From: Chitinimonas_A lacunae
GTDB lineage: Bacteria; Pseudomonadota; Gammaproteobacteria; Burkholderiales; Chitinimonadaceae
Direction of reading: 5' to 3'
DNA length: 64,000 bases
NCBI RefSeq assembly: GCF_042650885.1
Contig: NZ_JBHSBU010000001.1
Coordinates: forward strand, 496,001 to 560,000
The position numbers and the translations under genes were made by a program. Below the pieces are notes generated by a model. That model had not been told where the DNA came from. It did no database searches and saw nothing but the letters and a program-made list of their open reading frames with translations. Shown in pieces: positions 34,831-43,607 of the stretch (position 1 is the stretch's first letter; each line of letters starts with the position of its first letter).

Positions 34831-35943
34831 TCAGCGCCGCCGTTTCCCCTTGCGTGCCGGTTTGCTCCGCTTGCTGTTTTCTGCCTTGCGTCGGGCTGCC
34901 GGCTCGGGCGGCACCAGGCTGGGGTCGAGATAGGCCGCACGGATCGCCCCGGCCATTTCGTGTACCGCCATTGCATACAGGGTGCTGCGGTTGTAGCGGG
35001 TCAGGGTGTAGAAATTCTGTAGTCCAAGCCAGTAGTGAGTAATGCCCGGCGCGGTTTCTAGCGGTGCCAGGACCGCCAGCGGATCGTTGGCGGGCGGCTC
35101 GACGGCATGGACGCCAAAGCCGGCCAGTTCCGACACCCGATAGTGCAGATTGAATTTGTCGTCGACCAGGGGCAGGAAAGCATCGCCCTGGACCTCGGCC
35201 AGCAGCACCAGAGGCGCGCCGCGATGCCAGCCATGGGCGCGGAAGTAGTTGGCTACGCTCGCCAATGTGTCGCCAGGATTGCTCCAGATATCGTGCCGCC
35301 GGTCGCCATCCCAGTCAGCGGCATAGGCGCGAAAGCTCGACGGCATGAACTGCGGCATGCCCATCGCACCGGCGTAGGAGCCCTTGAGGCTAAGCGGGTT
35401 GATCCCGTCTTCGCGCGCCAACAGTAGAAATTCACGCAATTCCTTGCGGAAATACTCGGCCCGGCGCGGATAGTCGAAAGCAATGGTGGAGAGCGCATCG
35501 AGCACCCGAAAGCTGCCAGTATTACGGCCCCACATGGTTTCCGCGCCCAGCACTGCCACCAGATATTCCGGGTCGATCTGATAGCGGTCGGCCACGGCCG
35601 CAAGCAGCTCGCTATGCTCGCGCCAGAACTGCACCCCCAGACGAATCCGGGTGGCATTGACGAAATCGGGGCGGAACTCGTAATAGGGCCGGCTGGTGGA
35701 GGGGCGATCGAGAATGGCCAGAATCTGCGGCCGGGGTACGACCTGATCGAACAGGTCGAGCAGTTGCTGCCGCTCGAAGCCGTAATCGCGGCTTAATTCT
35801 TCGATAAATGCCTGCACATCGGGACGATCGACATAACGGCTGCTTTGCTCGATCGGCTGGGCAGCCACCAGCTCCTCTGCAACAGCCGGGCAGCACAACA
35901 ACAAGGCGGCGAGGCCGCCGCACACTACGGAGGGGAAACGCAT
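34831..35943 (-). CDS. mltB: Lytic murein transglycosylase B
   Basis: A 370-residue exported murein hydrolase that cleaves between MurNAc and GlcNAc, releasing anhydro-muropeptides. A signal peptide (about 1-22) precedes the catalytic SLT domain. Catalytic Glu135 is in VAVLGAETMWGRNTGSF, followed by KGSYAGAMGMPQFMPSSF and WDGDRRHDIWSNPGDTLASVANYF. No standard lipobox is present, so it may be a soluble Slt35/MltB-type protein and not a lipoprotein. A strongly basic tail (KRSKPARKGKRRR) closes the protein. It starts 12 bp after hrcA. Confidence 0.92.
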   Translation of the reverse strand: MRFPSVVCGGLAALLLCCPAVAEELVAAQPIEQSSRYVDRPDVQAFIEELSRDYGFERQQLLDLFDQVVPRPQILAILDRPSTSRPYYEFRPDFVNATRIRLGVQFWREHSELLAAVADRYQIDPEYLVAVLGAETMWGRNTGSFRVLDALSTIAFDYPRRAEYFRKELREFLLLAREDGINPLSLKGSYAGAMGMPQFMPSSFRAYAADWDGDRRHDIWSNPGDTLASVANYFRAHGWHRGAPLVLLAEVQGDAFLPLVDDKFNLHYRVSELAGFGVHAVEPPANDPLAVLAPLETAPGITHYWLGLQNFYTLTRYNRSTLYAMAVHEMAGAIRAAYLDPSLVPPEPAARRKAENSKRSKPARKGKRRR

Positions 35944-35955
35944 CGAATGGACCAA

Positions 35956-36981
35956 TTAGGAAGTTTGGTGCGATAGCGCCGACGATAACAGCTTGGCGGT
36001 GATATCGACGATGGGAATGATGCGCTCATAGGCCATCCGGGTCGGGCCGATCACCCCAAGCGTGCCGACGATATCGCCGTTGACCTGGTAGGGCGCAGTG
36101 ACGACCGAGCATTCATCGAGCGGCGACAGACCGGCTTCCTGGCCGATAAAGATCTGTACGCCGGCGGCCGAGTGGCCGATGTCGAGCAGTTGCAGCAGGG
36201 CGGTTTTTTCTTCGAATACCCGAAATAGCCGGCGCAGCCGTTCCACATTGGAAGACAGATCGTCGACCCGCAGCAGATTGCTTTCGCCGCTGATCACTAC
36301 GGCATTGCTTTGATCCTCGAGCGCCCGGTCGCCAGCCTGGACGGCGGCATTCATCAGCTCGGCGATATCGCCCTGCAAGGTCTTGATGTCTTCGTAGACG
36401 GCCCCGCGCAGTTCTTCGAGCGTCTTGCCGGCGCAGTGTTCATTGAGGAAATTGGTGGCCTTGATCAGTTCGCTGGCGCTGTAGTCGCGTTCGGTCAGCA
36501 GGATGCGGTTCTGTACATCGCCATTGGCGCTAACCAGGATCAGCAGCAGACGCCGCTCGGACAGGCGCAGGAATTCGATCTGACGCAGCGGAATGGCCCG
36601 GCGCTTGGGCGTCAGCACCACCCCGGCGAATTCGCTCAGTTGCGACAGCAGGGTAGAGGCCGCGGTAACGGCCCGGGTGGGGCTGTCGAATAGCAGTTGT
36701 TCTTCGAGTTCGTGGATTTCAAGCTGTTCGAGCGGCTGGATGGTCAACAGCGAGTCGACAAAGAAACGGTAGCCTCGTGCCGTCGGCACCCGCCCGGCCG
36801 AAGTATGCGGGCTGGCGATGAAACCCAGCTCTTCGAGGTCGGCCATGATATTACGGATCGAGGCTGGCGACAGCTCCAGACCGGAGAATTTCGACAGAGT
36901 CCGCGAGCCGACCGGTTGTCCGTCGGCGATATAGCGTTCGACCAAGGTCTTGAGGAGGATTTGCGCGCGTTCGCTCAGCAT
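35956..36981 (-). CDS. hrcA: Heat-inducible transcription repressor HrcA
   Basis: A 341-residue winged-helix repressor that binds CIRCE elements ahead of groESL and dnaK operons. The N-terminal MLSERAQILLKTLVERYIADGQPVGSRTLS (in part), SPASIRNIMADLEELGFIASPHTSAGRVPT is the DNA-binding domain, and a GAF-like domain follows, ending GPTRMAYERIIPIVDITAKLLS. No CIRCE inverted repeat is seen near the gene. hrcA with nadK and recN nearby is a common bacterial neighbourhood. Confidence 0.96.
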   Translation of the reverse strand: MLSERAQILLKTLVERYIADGQPVGSRTLSKFSGLELSPASIRNIMADLEELGFIASPHTSAGRVPTARGYRFFVDSLLTIQPLEQLEIHELEEQLLFDSPTRAVTAASTLLSQLSEFAGVVLTPKRRAIPLRQIEFLRLSERRLLLILVSANGDVQNRILLTERDYSASELIKATNFLNEHCAGKTLEELRGAVYEDIKTLQGDIAELMNAAVQAGDRALEDQSNAVVISGESNLLRVDDLSSNVERLRRLFRVFEEKTALLQLLDIGHSAAGVQIFIGQEAGLSPLDECSVVTAPYQVNGDIVGTLGVIGPTRMAYERIIPIVDITAKLLSSALSHQTS

Positions 36982-37130
36982 GGTAAATCGATTGTACCGT
37001 TTCCAGCTCCGGCGGCAACCCGCCCAGGCCAGTCACGGTCGTCTGTTTTGGCTGTCCCGTGGCATTATAGATAAGTGATGCCTAATGGATAGGTCCAGTC
37101 CGGCAGACGCACAATGAGGAGAACTAGCAA

Positions 37131-37892
37131 GTGAAACGTGTTTTGACCGCCCTGGTGGCTTGTTTCCCACTGTGGGCCGCAGCAGCCGATGAAATTCGCA
37201 TTTCGATGGAAGGGAAAGATCCGCCGTTTGAGGAGATCGATGAAAAAGGCCAGCTCAAGGGCTTCAACGTCGATATTGCCAACGCCCTATGCGCGCAGAT
37301 GAAGGCCAAATGCCGCTTTGTGGTCTTTCCGTGGGACGATCAGATTCCTAATCTATTAGCCAAAAAGTCCGATGCCATTCTGGCGTCGATGTCGATCACC
37401 GAGGAGCGCAAAAAGCTGGTGGCCTTCAGCGACCGCTATATGCGTACCCCCAACTTCTTTGTGGCGCGCAGAAAGACCATTCCTTACGTCTATATCACGC
37501 CCAAACGACTGGTCGGCAAGAAGATCGGCGTCCAAGCCGACACTACCCAGGATGCCTACCTGACTGCCGTCTACGCCGGTCACTCGACGATCAAGCGTTA
37601 TACCTCCAACCCCGATGTGTACGACGCCCTGGTCAAGGGCGAAGTCGATCTGGGAATGTTCGATGCCGCCGCGGTGCATTTCGCCTTTCTCAATACGCCG
37701 CGCGGCAAGGACTTCGAACTGGTGGGCTCGGCCATGACCGATACCAAATACCTGGGCGAGGGCGCGGGCATCGCTTTCCGCAAGGAGGACCGCGAATTGC
37801 GCGAGCGCTTCAACAAGGCGCTCCATGAAATCCTGGAAAACGGCGTCTACCAGGAGACCCAGCGCAAGTACTTCATCTTCAACGTCTATTAA
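37131..37892 (+). CDS. Polar-amino-acid-type periplasmic solute-binding protein
   Basis: A 253-residue exported protein of the SBP_bac_3 family (Lys/Arg/Orn-binding type). The signal peptide is about residues 1-19 (ending AAA-AD). Typical features are KDPPFEEIDEKGQLKGFNVDIANALCAQM, DAILASMSITEERKKLVAFSDRY and GKKIGVQADTTQDAYL. The start is GTG, ten bases after GAGGAG. No permease or ATPase is adjacent, so it either serves a distant transporter or acts as a stand-alone binding protein. Confidence 0.88.
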   Translation: MKRVLTALVACFPLWAAAADEIRISMEGKDPPFEEIDEKGQLKGFNVDIANALCAQMKAKCRFVVFPWDDQIPNLLAKKSDAILASMSITEERKKLVAFSDRYMRTPNFFVARRKTIPYVYITPKRLVGKKIGVQADTTQDAYLTAVYAGHSTIKRYTSNPDVYDALVKGEVDLGMFDAAAVHFAFLNTPRGKDFELVGSAMTDTKYLGEGAGIAFRKEDRELRERFNKALHEILENGVYQETQRKYFIFNVY

Positions 37893-37971
37893 GCCGCCGT
37901 CCGGCCCGCTGCCGCTTGGCCGGCGCCGGGCCGGCTATCTAGGCTCGGCGCGCTTATGGTTAAATGCCGGG

Positions 37972-38847
37972 ATGACCATGCTGTTCAAAAATATTGCCCT
38001 GGTGGCGCGCCATAACAGCCCGCATATCGGTGATCCGCTGCGCCGCCTGGTGACGCTGCTGCGGCATGAATGTTCGTCGGTATTGATGGACGCCGATACG
38101 GCTCAGGAACACCCCATCGCCGATGTACTGGTGGTCGAGCGCGATGCCATCGGCAAGGTGGCCGATCTGGTGATCGTGCTGGGCGGCGACGGCACCATGC
38201 TGTCGATTGCCCGTATCGTCGCTCCCTACCGGATTCCACTGGTCGGTATCAACCAAGGCCGGCTCGGCTTTATGACCGATATTGCGGTTGACGATATCGA
38301 AACCACGGTCCCGCGCATTCTTGGCGGCGATTTCGTGCCCGAAGAGCGCATCCTGCTGCAAGCCAAGATTCTGCGCGGCGATCGCGAGATCCATGCATCG
38401 CTCGCCTTTAACGATATCGTGGTGCGCAGTGGCGGCACCGGCACCATGATCGACTTCGAAGTCTTCATCGACGATCAGTTCGTCTATAGCCAACGCTCCG
38501 ACGGCCTGATCGTCACCACGCCCACCGGCTCGACCGCCTATGCCCTGGCTTCGGGCGGTCCCATTCTCCATCCCACCGTCCCGGCCATCGCCCTGGTACC
38601 GATCTGCCCGCAGACCATGAGCAGCCGGCCGATTGCCGTCAACGACGCCTCGGCGGTCGATTTCATGCTGACGCGCGGCCACGATGTCCGGGTGCATTTC
38701 GATGGCCAGTCGCATTTCGATCTGCATGAGATGGACCGGGTCACGATCAAGCGCTACCGCAATTCGCTGCGTATTCTCCATCCGCTCGGCTACAACTACT
38801 ACGATATGCTGCGGCATAAGCTTCATTGGGGCGAACGTCTGTTTTGA
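37972..38847 (+). CDS. nadK: NAD kinase
   Basis: A 291-residue soluble enzyme phosphorylating NAD+ to NADP+. Motifs: LGGDGTMLSIAR (71-80, catalytic Asp73), GINQGRLGFMTD, AFNDIVV, and TTPTGSTAYALASGGPI. Two ATGs lie two codons apart (37972 and 37978); the first is listed. The neighbours hrcA and recN match the conserved order around nadK in proteobacteria. Confidence 0.96.
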   Translation: MTMLFKNIALVARHNSPHIGDPLRRLVTLLRHECSSVLMDADTAQEHPIADVLVVERDAIGKVADLVIVLGGDGTMLSIARIVAPYRIPLVGINQGRLGFMTDIAVDDIETTVPRILGGDFVPEERILLQAKILRGDREIHASLAFNDIVVRSGGTGTMIDFEVFIDDQFVYSQRSDGLIVTTPTGSTAYALASGGPILHPTVPAIALVPICPQTMSSRPIAVNDASAVDFMLTRGHDVRVHFDGQSHFDLHEMDRVTIKRYRNSLRILHPLGYNYYDMLRHKLHWGERLF

Positions 38848-39123
38848 TCTGACGTATTCTGTTTATTTTTCGCTATTATCTGCGCCAGATCTTGCAAGAA
38901 TTTTGCGAAAAATTTGATTTTCGTCTCATTGTTCTCCATCCCCCGTCCATTTCCGCCTGCGTGACTGTCGCGGCAGCGACACAACCCCGCGCCGAGGCTG
39001 CGCAGGGCTTGAATGCGGGCTGGGCGGCCTGCCGGCGTGGTGCCGGGCGTCTGTGCGGGTATCGCGTGGCGGGGGGAATACGGTAAAGTTGCCCGGTGAT
39101 CGATCGTTTCCCCAATCATCGCT
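38848..39123. other. Intergenic region between nadK and recN
   Basis: About 276 bp. The left part is AT-rich and contains a weak repeat-family core (CTGCGCC, six bases, TGCAAG, 38880-38898). No LexA-type operator was recognised ahead of recN, and no clear terminator for nadK. Confidence 0.4.
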
Positions 39124-40782
39124 ATGCTGCTGACGCTGCAAATTCGAGATTTCGTCATCGTCGACCGGCTTGACCTGGCCTTCGAGCGCGGTTTTACCGT
39201 GCTGACCGGCGAGACTGGCGCGGGCAAATCCATTCTGATCGATGCGCTGGGCTTGCTGCTCGGCGATCGGGCCGACGCCGGTATGGTGCGTGGCCAGGCC
39301 GAGCGGGCCGATCTAAGCGCTGAATTCGATATTTCCTCCCTGCCCGAACTGAATCTGCTGTTGCGCGACTATGCGCTCGACGGCGACGAGGGTATCTGCC
39401 TGCTGCGACGCACGGTCGATCGCAGCGGCCGCACCCGCAGCTATGTCAATGGCCGACCGGCCACTGCAGCCCAACTGAAGGAGATCGGCGAGTTCCTGGT
39501 CGATATCCACGGCCAGCACGCCCATCAATCGCTGCTGCGCGGCGAGGCCCAGCGCGCGCTGCTCGATGCCTTTGCCGGCCAGACGGAACTGGCGCGCTCG
39601 GTACGCCAAGCGTTCCAGGCCTGGAAGAAGGCCGAGGAGGCGCTGCTGTCCGCGACCCAGGATGCCGATCGCTTTGCCGTCGAACGCGAACGGCTGGCCT
39701 GGCAGATCGAGGAATTGGGCCAGCTCAACCCCGATCCCGACGAATGGCCGAAGCTCCAGGCCGAACATAGCCGGCTCAGCCATGCCGCCAGCCTGATCGA
39801 GGGAGGGCGCGCCGCGCTCGATACGCTGGCTGACGGCGAACTCAATGCCCAGGCACTGTTGTCGACCGTCGCTGCCCGGATGCACGATCTGGCCAGACTC
39901 GACCCGGTGCTGGCCGAAACGGTCGAGCTGCTGGTGGCGGCAGAGGCCAATCTGGACGAGGCAGTCCATGCGCTGCGCCGCTATAGCGACCGGGTGGAGC
40001 TAGACCCTGAGCGGCTGGCCGAAGTCGAGGCGCGGATGGACGCGCTCTATCGGATGGGCCGTAAATACCGGGTCGAGCCGGAACGGCTGGCCGAATTGCT
40101 CAACGAATGGCGTGAGCGCTTTGCCGCGCTGGGTGCGGTCACCGATGTCGAGGCGCTGGAAGCCGCCGTGCGGACGGCCGAGACCGCCTATCGTGAGCCG
40201 GCGGCCCGTCTGTCGGCTACGCGGGTGGCGGCGGCCGTCGAGCTGGGACGGGCGGTCAGCACCGAGATGCAAAGAATGGCCATGGCCGGCAGCCGTTTCG
40301 AGGTGGCACTGTTGCCTGGCGAGGCGCCACAGCCGTTCGGGCTTGAACAGGTCGAATTCCAGGTCGCCCCGCATGCCAGTGCGCCGGCCCGCTCGATCGC
40401 CAAGGTCGCCTCAGGCGGCGAGTTGTCGCGTATCAGCCTGGCGCTCCAGGTGGTCACCAGCCGGATCGCCCAGGTTCCCACCTTGATCTTTGATGAAGTG
40501 GACGTCGGCATCGGCGGCCGGGTGGCCGAGATTGTCGGTCAGTTGCTGCGCCAGCTGGGGGAGCGTCATCAGGTGCTGTGCATTACCCATCTGCCTCAGG
40601 TGGCAGCTTGCGGCAACCAGCAGTTCCGCGTGGCCAAGGCGCTGATCGAAGGTGAGGTGCGCAGCGGCATCAGCGTGCTCGACCAGGCTGGCCGTGTCGA
40701 GGAGATCGCCCGGATGCTCGGTGGGGTCGATATCACCCCGACCACCCGCCGCCATGCCGAGGAAATGCTGGGGCTTGCCTAG
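39124..40782 (+). CDS. recN: DNA repair protein RecN
   Basis: SMC-like ATPase, 552 aa, acting in double-strand break repair. Walker A is GETGAGKS (29-36), the signature is VASGGELSRISLALQVV and Walker B is LIFDEVDVGIGG, followed by the H-region CITHLPQVAACG. Between them a long coiled coil runs about residues 150-350. Length matches E. coli RecN (553). Confidence 0.96.
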   Translation: MLLTLQIRDFVIVDRLDLAFERGFTVLTGETGAGKSILIDALGLLLGDRADAGMVRGQAERADLSAEFDISSLPELNLLLRDYALDGDEGICLLRRTVDRSGRTRSYVNGRPATAAQLKEIGEFLVDIHGQHAHQSLLRGEAQRALLDAFAGQTELARSVRQAFQAWKKAEEALLSATQDADRFAVERERLAWQIEELGQLNPDPDEWPKLQAEHSRLSHAASLIEGGRAALDTLADGELNAQALLSTVAARMHDLARLDPVLAETVELLVAAEANLDEAVHALRRYSDRVELDPERLAEVEARMDALYRMGRKYRVEPERLAELLNEWRERFAALGAVTDVEALEAAVRTAETAYREPAARLSATRVAAAVELGRAVSTEMQRMAMAGSRFEVALLPGEAPQPFGLEQVEFQVAPHASAPARSIAKVASGGELSRISLALQVVTSRIAQVPTLIFDEVDVGIGGRVAEIVGQLLRQLGERHQVLCITHLPQVAACGNQQFRVAKALIEGEVRSGISVLDQAGRVEEIARMLGGVDITPTTRRHAEEMLGLA

Positions 40783-40899
40783 ATGTCTATATAAGAACTT
40801 CCAAATTTGCCGATTCGGGTTTAGACTGAGCTCACAGTCTGGATGCCGGTTTTCCCTGCCGGAACAGGCACTTGTCGTGTGTTTGACCAGGAGCCGACC

Positions 40900-41895
40900 A
40901 TGGAACCGATCTTTGCTTGCCTGCGGGTATTGCTGGTGTTGATCTGCGCAGCCGGAGTACTTGCTAAGCCTATACGGGTTGGTTATCTGCCCGATATCGG
41001 CTTTGCCCCGCTCAATGTGGCCGACGTAAAGGGCTACTGGCGCGAGCAGGGAGTGCAGGTCCAGCTGGTGCCGTTCGACGACAGCCAGAGCCAGATGAAG
41101 GCGCTGGCCAATGGCGAGATCGATGTGGCGGGTGATCTGCTGGCCAACGCCATCGGTTGGCAGATCGCCGGGGCGCCGATCCGGCTGGCGGCCGAGACGC
41201 ATTGGTCCAACGGCAGCGTCAAGCTGCTGCTCAAGTCAGGCCAGGATATCCGCCAGCTCAAAGGCCAGGTTGCCGGGCTTGCCGATAAGCAGATGGGCCA
41301 GATGTTCCTGCTGTCGCGCTATCTCAACGCCAACGGGCTGCGGCTGGCCGATTTCAAGCTCCAGGAAGCCAATGCCGAGCGGGTGGCGGCCGGCTTCACC
41401 CGGGGTCAGATCCAGGTGGCGCTGCTGGCCGATCCGTATGCGGCCGAAACCCAGCGGGTCGGGAGTGGGGTGGTGGCGGTAGACAGTGCGACTTACCAGG
41501 GATTGCTGCCGGCCGGTTTTGCGATCAACAGCCATAACGAAGCCGGCATCGGCGCCGAGCAATGGACCCGCTTCTATAAAGGCTGGCTCAAGGCCGTGCT
41601 GTGGGTGCGCGGCCCCGATTTCAAATGGGGCGAGTTCCGCGATCTGCTCAATGCCCGCACTTTCCGCAATTTCTCGGCCCAGAGCGATGCCGGGATGATG
41701 GATATGTACAGCGGCATCAAATTCCACGGTATCTACGACGCCATCAAGCGCCACGGCGAGCTGGGCGGTATGGAATATTACGTGCGCGACGTACTGCGCT
41801 TTATGAAGGAAAACGGCATCAGCCGCACCGATCCGCAGCCGCGTACCCTGATTGCCTCGGCACCGTTCGAAGAAGCACTGAAGGCGTTCAAGTGA
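40900..41895 (+). CDS. SsuA/NMT1-like periplasmic substrate-binding protein
   Basis: A 331-residue exported protein with signal peptide to about residue 22 (ending GVLAKP). IRVGYLPDIGFAPLNVADVKGYWREQGVQV and the DSQSQMKALANGEIDVAGD segment are typical of the NMT1/SsuA/TauA group that binds sulfonates, nitrate-like anions or thiamin precursors. AGGAG lies 9 bases before the ATG at 40900. No ABC permease or ATPase gene follows, so the transporter must be elsewhere or absent. Confidence 0.85.
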   Translation: MEPIFACLRVLLVLICAAGVLAKPIRVGYLPDIGFAPLNVADVKGYWREQGVQVQLVPFDDSQSQMKALANGEIDVAGDLLANAIGWQIAGAPIRLAAETHWSNGSVKLLLKSGQDIRQLKGQVAGLADKQMGQMFLLSRYLNANGLRLADFKLQEANAERVAAGFTRGQIQVALLADPYAAETQRVGSGVVAVDSATYQGLLPAGFAINSHNEAGIGAEQWTRFYKGWLKAVLWVRGPDFKWGEFRDLLNARTFRNFSAQSDAGMMDMYSGIKFHGIYDAIKRHGELGGMEYYVRDVLRFMKENGISRTDPQPRTLIASAPFEEALKAFK

Positions 41896-41941
41896 TCCTG
41901 GCGCCAGGGCCGCATTTCGGTTAAGGTCGCGCCTTTTTCGC

Positions 41942-42448
41942 ATGGCTACCGATCAAGACTGGATGCGGCTGGCACTGCAACAGGCCGAGCTGGCGCGACA
42001 AGCGGGCGAGGTGCCGGTGGGGGCAGTGCTGGTCAGAAACGGTGAGTTGCTCGGCGTCGGCAGCAATGCCCCGATCGGGCTGGCCGATCCTTCGGCCCAT
42101 GCCGAGATGCTGGCGCTGCGTGCTGCCGCCAAGCTGCTTGGCAATTACCGTCTGCCTGGCTGCGAGCTGTACATTACCCTTGAGCCCTGTGCCATGTGTG
42201 CCGGGGCAATTCTTCATGCCCGGCTGGCCCGGGTGGTCTATGCCGCGACCGATCCCAAGACCGGTGCTGCCGGCAGTGTGCTCGATCTGTTCGCCGAACC
42301 ACGGCTCAACCACCATACTGTGGTGGAGGCCGGTGTGCTGGCCGATGAAGCGGCGCAACAACTGCGAGCCTTCTTCGCCGAGCGGCGCGAAGCCGCTCGG
42401 GCAGCCCGCCGTCAGGCCCAGGCCTCTGTTCCGGAGTCTTCCCGATGA
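41942..42448 (+). CDS. tadA: tRNA adenosine(34) deaminase
   Basis: A 168-residue zinc-dependent deaminase converting A34 to inosine in tRNA-Arg(ACG). Catalytic features: HAE (H53, E55) and PCAMC (C83, C86) in LEPCAMCAGAILHARLARVVY. The region DPKTGAAGSVLDLF is TadA-specific and argues against guanine or cytosine deaminase. It overlaps the next gene by four bases (ATGA), so the two are co-translated. Confidence 0.95.
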   Translation: MATDQDWMRLALQQAELARQAGEVPVGAVLVRNGELLGVGSNAPIGLADPSAHAEMLALRAAAKLLGNYRLPGCELYITLEPCAMCAGAILHARLARVVYAATDPKTGAAGSVLDLFAEPRLNHHTVVEAGVLADEAAQQLRAFFAERREAARAARRQAQASVPESSR

Positions 42449-43401
42449 TCTATTCCCGCCTGCTGGTCGATCTGGCCAGCCAGACCCTGACTGCCCATGA
42501 TGCGCACGGTCGGGTCCTCAAGAGCTATCCGGTGTCGACCGCCGCCAATGGACCGGGCGAGCGACGCGGCAGCTTCTGTACGCCGCGCGGCCGTCATCGT
42601 ATCCGTGCCGCCATCGGCGCCGGTCTGCCGGCCGATGCAGTATTCGTCGGCCGTCGCCCGACCGGCGAACATTACAGCGAAGCACTGGCAGCCGAAGCGC
42701 CGGGGCGTGACTGGATACTGGCGCGCATCCTCTGGCTGTGCGGCACCCAGCCGCGCTACAACCGCTTCGGCGAAGTCGACAGCATGCGTCGCTATATCTA
42801 TCTGCACGGCTGCCCCGATTCGGTACCGCTTGGCCGGCCCGGCTCGCATGGTTGCATCCGGATGCGCAACGCCGACCTGATCGAATTGTTCGACCGGCTG
42901 CAAGCGGGTTGCGAAGTGGTGGTGCTGGAAAATGCGGCAGCGCCGCTTTCGGCCGACGAGATGGTGATCCGGGCGCTGCCCTGGCGCTTGGCGACGGATG
43001 CGGCAGCGGTGCGTGAGCAGGTATTCATCAGGGAAATGGGGGTGCCGGCCGAGGTCGAGCGCGATGCGGCCGATGCGACGGCGCTGCATCTGGTGGCCTG
43101 GGACCGCTTCGGTCGTGCCGTCGGCTGCGCCCGCTTGTTGCCCGACGGCTGGGTCGGCCGGATGGCCGTGGTATCGGATTGGCGCGGCCGGGGTGTCGGT
43201 GCCCGCTTGCTGACCACGGCTTTGGAGCTGGCCAGCGGACAGGGCTGGCCGCTCCTGCGGCTCAATGCCCAGGCCGATGTATGCGGCTTCTATGCCCGCT
43301 ATGGCTTTGTGCCCGATGGCGAGCCGTTTATGGCGGCAGGTATCCTGCATCAACGGATGCGCCGCTCCTTGGTGGACAACAGCGCAATCGGTGAGGCTTA
43401 A
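42445..43401 (+). CDS. L,D-transpeptidase fused to a GNAT acetyltransferase
   Basis: A 318-residue two-domain protein. Residues 1-160 are a YkuD (ErfK/YbiS) L,D-transpeptidase: YIYLHGCPDSVPLGRPGSHG then CIRM, with H121, H135, catalytic C137 and R139. Residues about 170-318 are a GNAT domain of the ElaA type (AVREQVFIREMGVPAEVERD, then MAVVSDWRGRGVGARLLTTAL with the acetyl-CoA loop 247-252, and FYARYGFVPDGEPF). There is no signal peptide or membrane anchor, which is odd for an enzyme that would cross-link periplasmic murein. The frame is continuous through the junction. Confidence 0.88.
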   Translation: MIYSRLLVDLASQTLTAHDAHGRVLKSYPVSTAANGPGERRGSFCTPRGRHRIRAAIGAGLPADAVFVGRRPTGEHYSEALAAEAPGRDWILARILWLCGTQPRYNRFGEVDSMRRYIYLHGCPDSVPLGRPGSHGCIRMRNADLIELFDRLQAGCEVVVLENAAAPLSADEMVIRALPWRLATDAAAVREQVFIREMGVPAEVERDAADATALHLVAWDRFGRAVGCARLLPDGWVGRMAVVSDWRGRGVGARLLTTALELASGQGWPLLRLNAQADVCGFYARYGFVPDGEPFMAAGILHQRMRRSLVDNSAIGEA

Positions 43402-43402
43402 T

Positions 43403-43480
43403 AAAATTTTATGAAAAAACACTGCTATATCCGGAGCGGAGATTTTCCATTTTTTATGGAAATGTGACTAAGCTTTGCTT
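43403..43480 (+). repeat. Dispersed AT-rich intergenic repeat, copy 8
   Basis: TATGAAA, six bases, TGCTAT (core 43410-43428), starting two bases after the preceding stop. Its tail folds into TTTCCAT, five Ts, ATGGAAA (43444-43462), which may terminate transcription. Confidence 0.5.
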
Positions 43481-43607
43481 ATATCTCCGCCCACTCCCTC
43501 CCATTATTCCCTACCGTTCGGCTTCCCACCTTGGAGCGTCTGGTACCCCTGTCTAGACTTCAGCCCAAGGGCTTGGTGTTGTGGTGGTGGATTTCAAGGG
43601 GGCTATC

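Noticed and set aside
35956..36981. A CIRCE operator near hrcA
   Set aside because: The TTAGCACTC-N9-GAGTGCTAA pattern was looked for on both sides and not found.
38848..39123. A LexA (SOS) operator ahead of recN
   Set aside because: No CTG-N10-CAG palindrome of convincing quality is present, although recN is often SOS-regulated.
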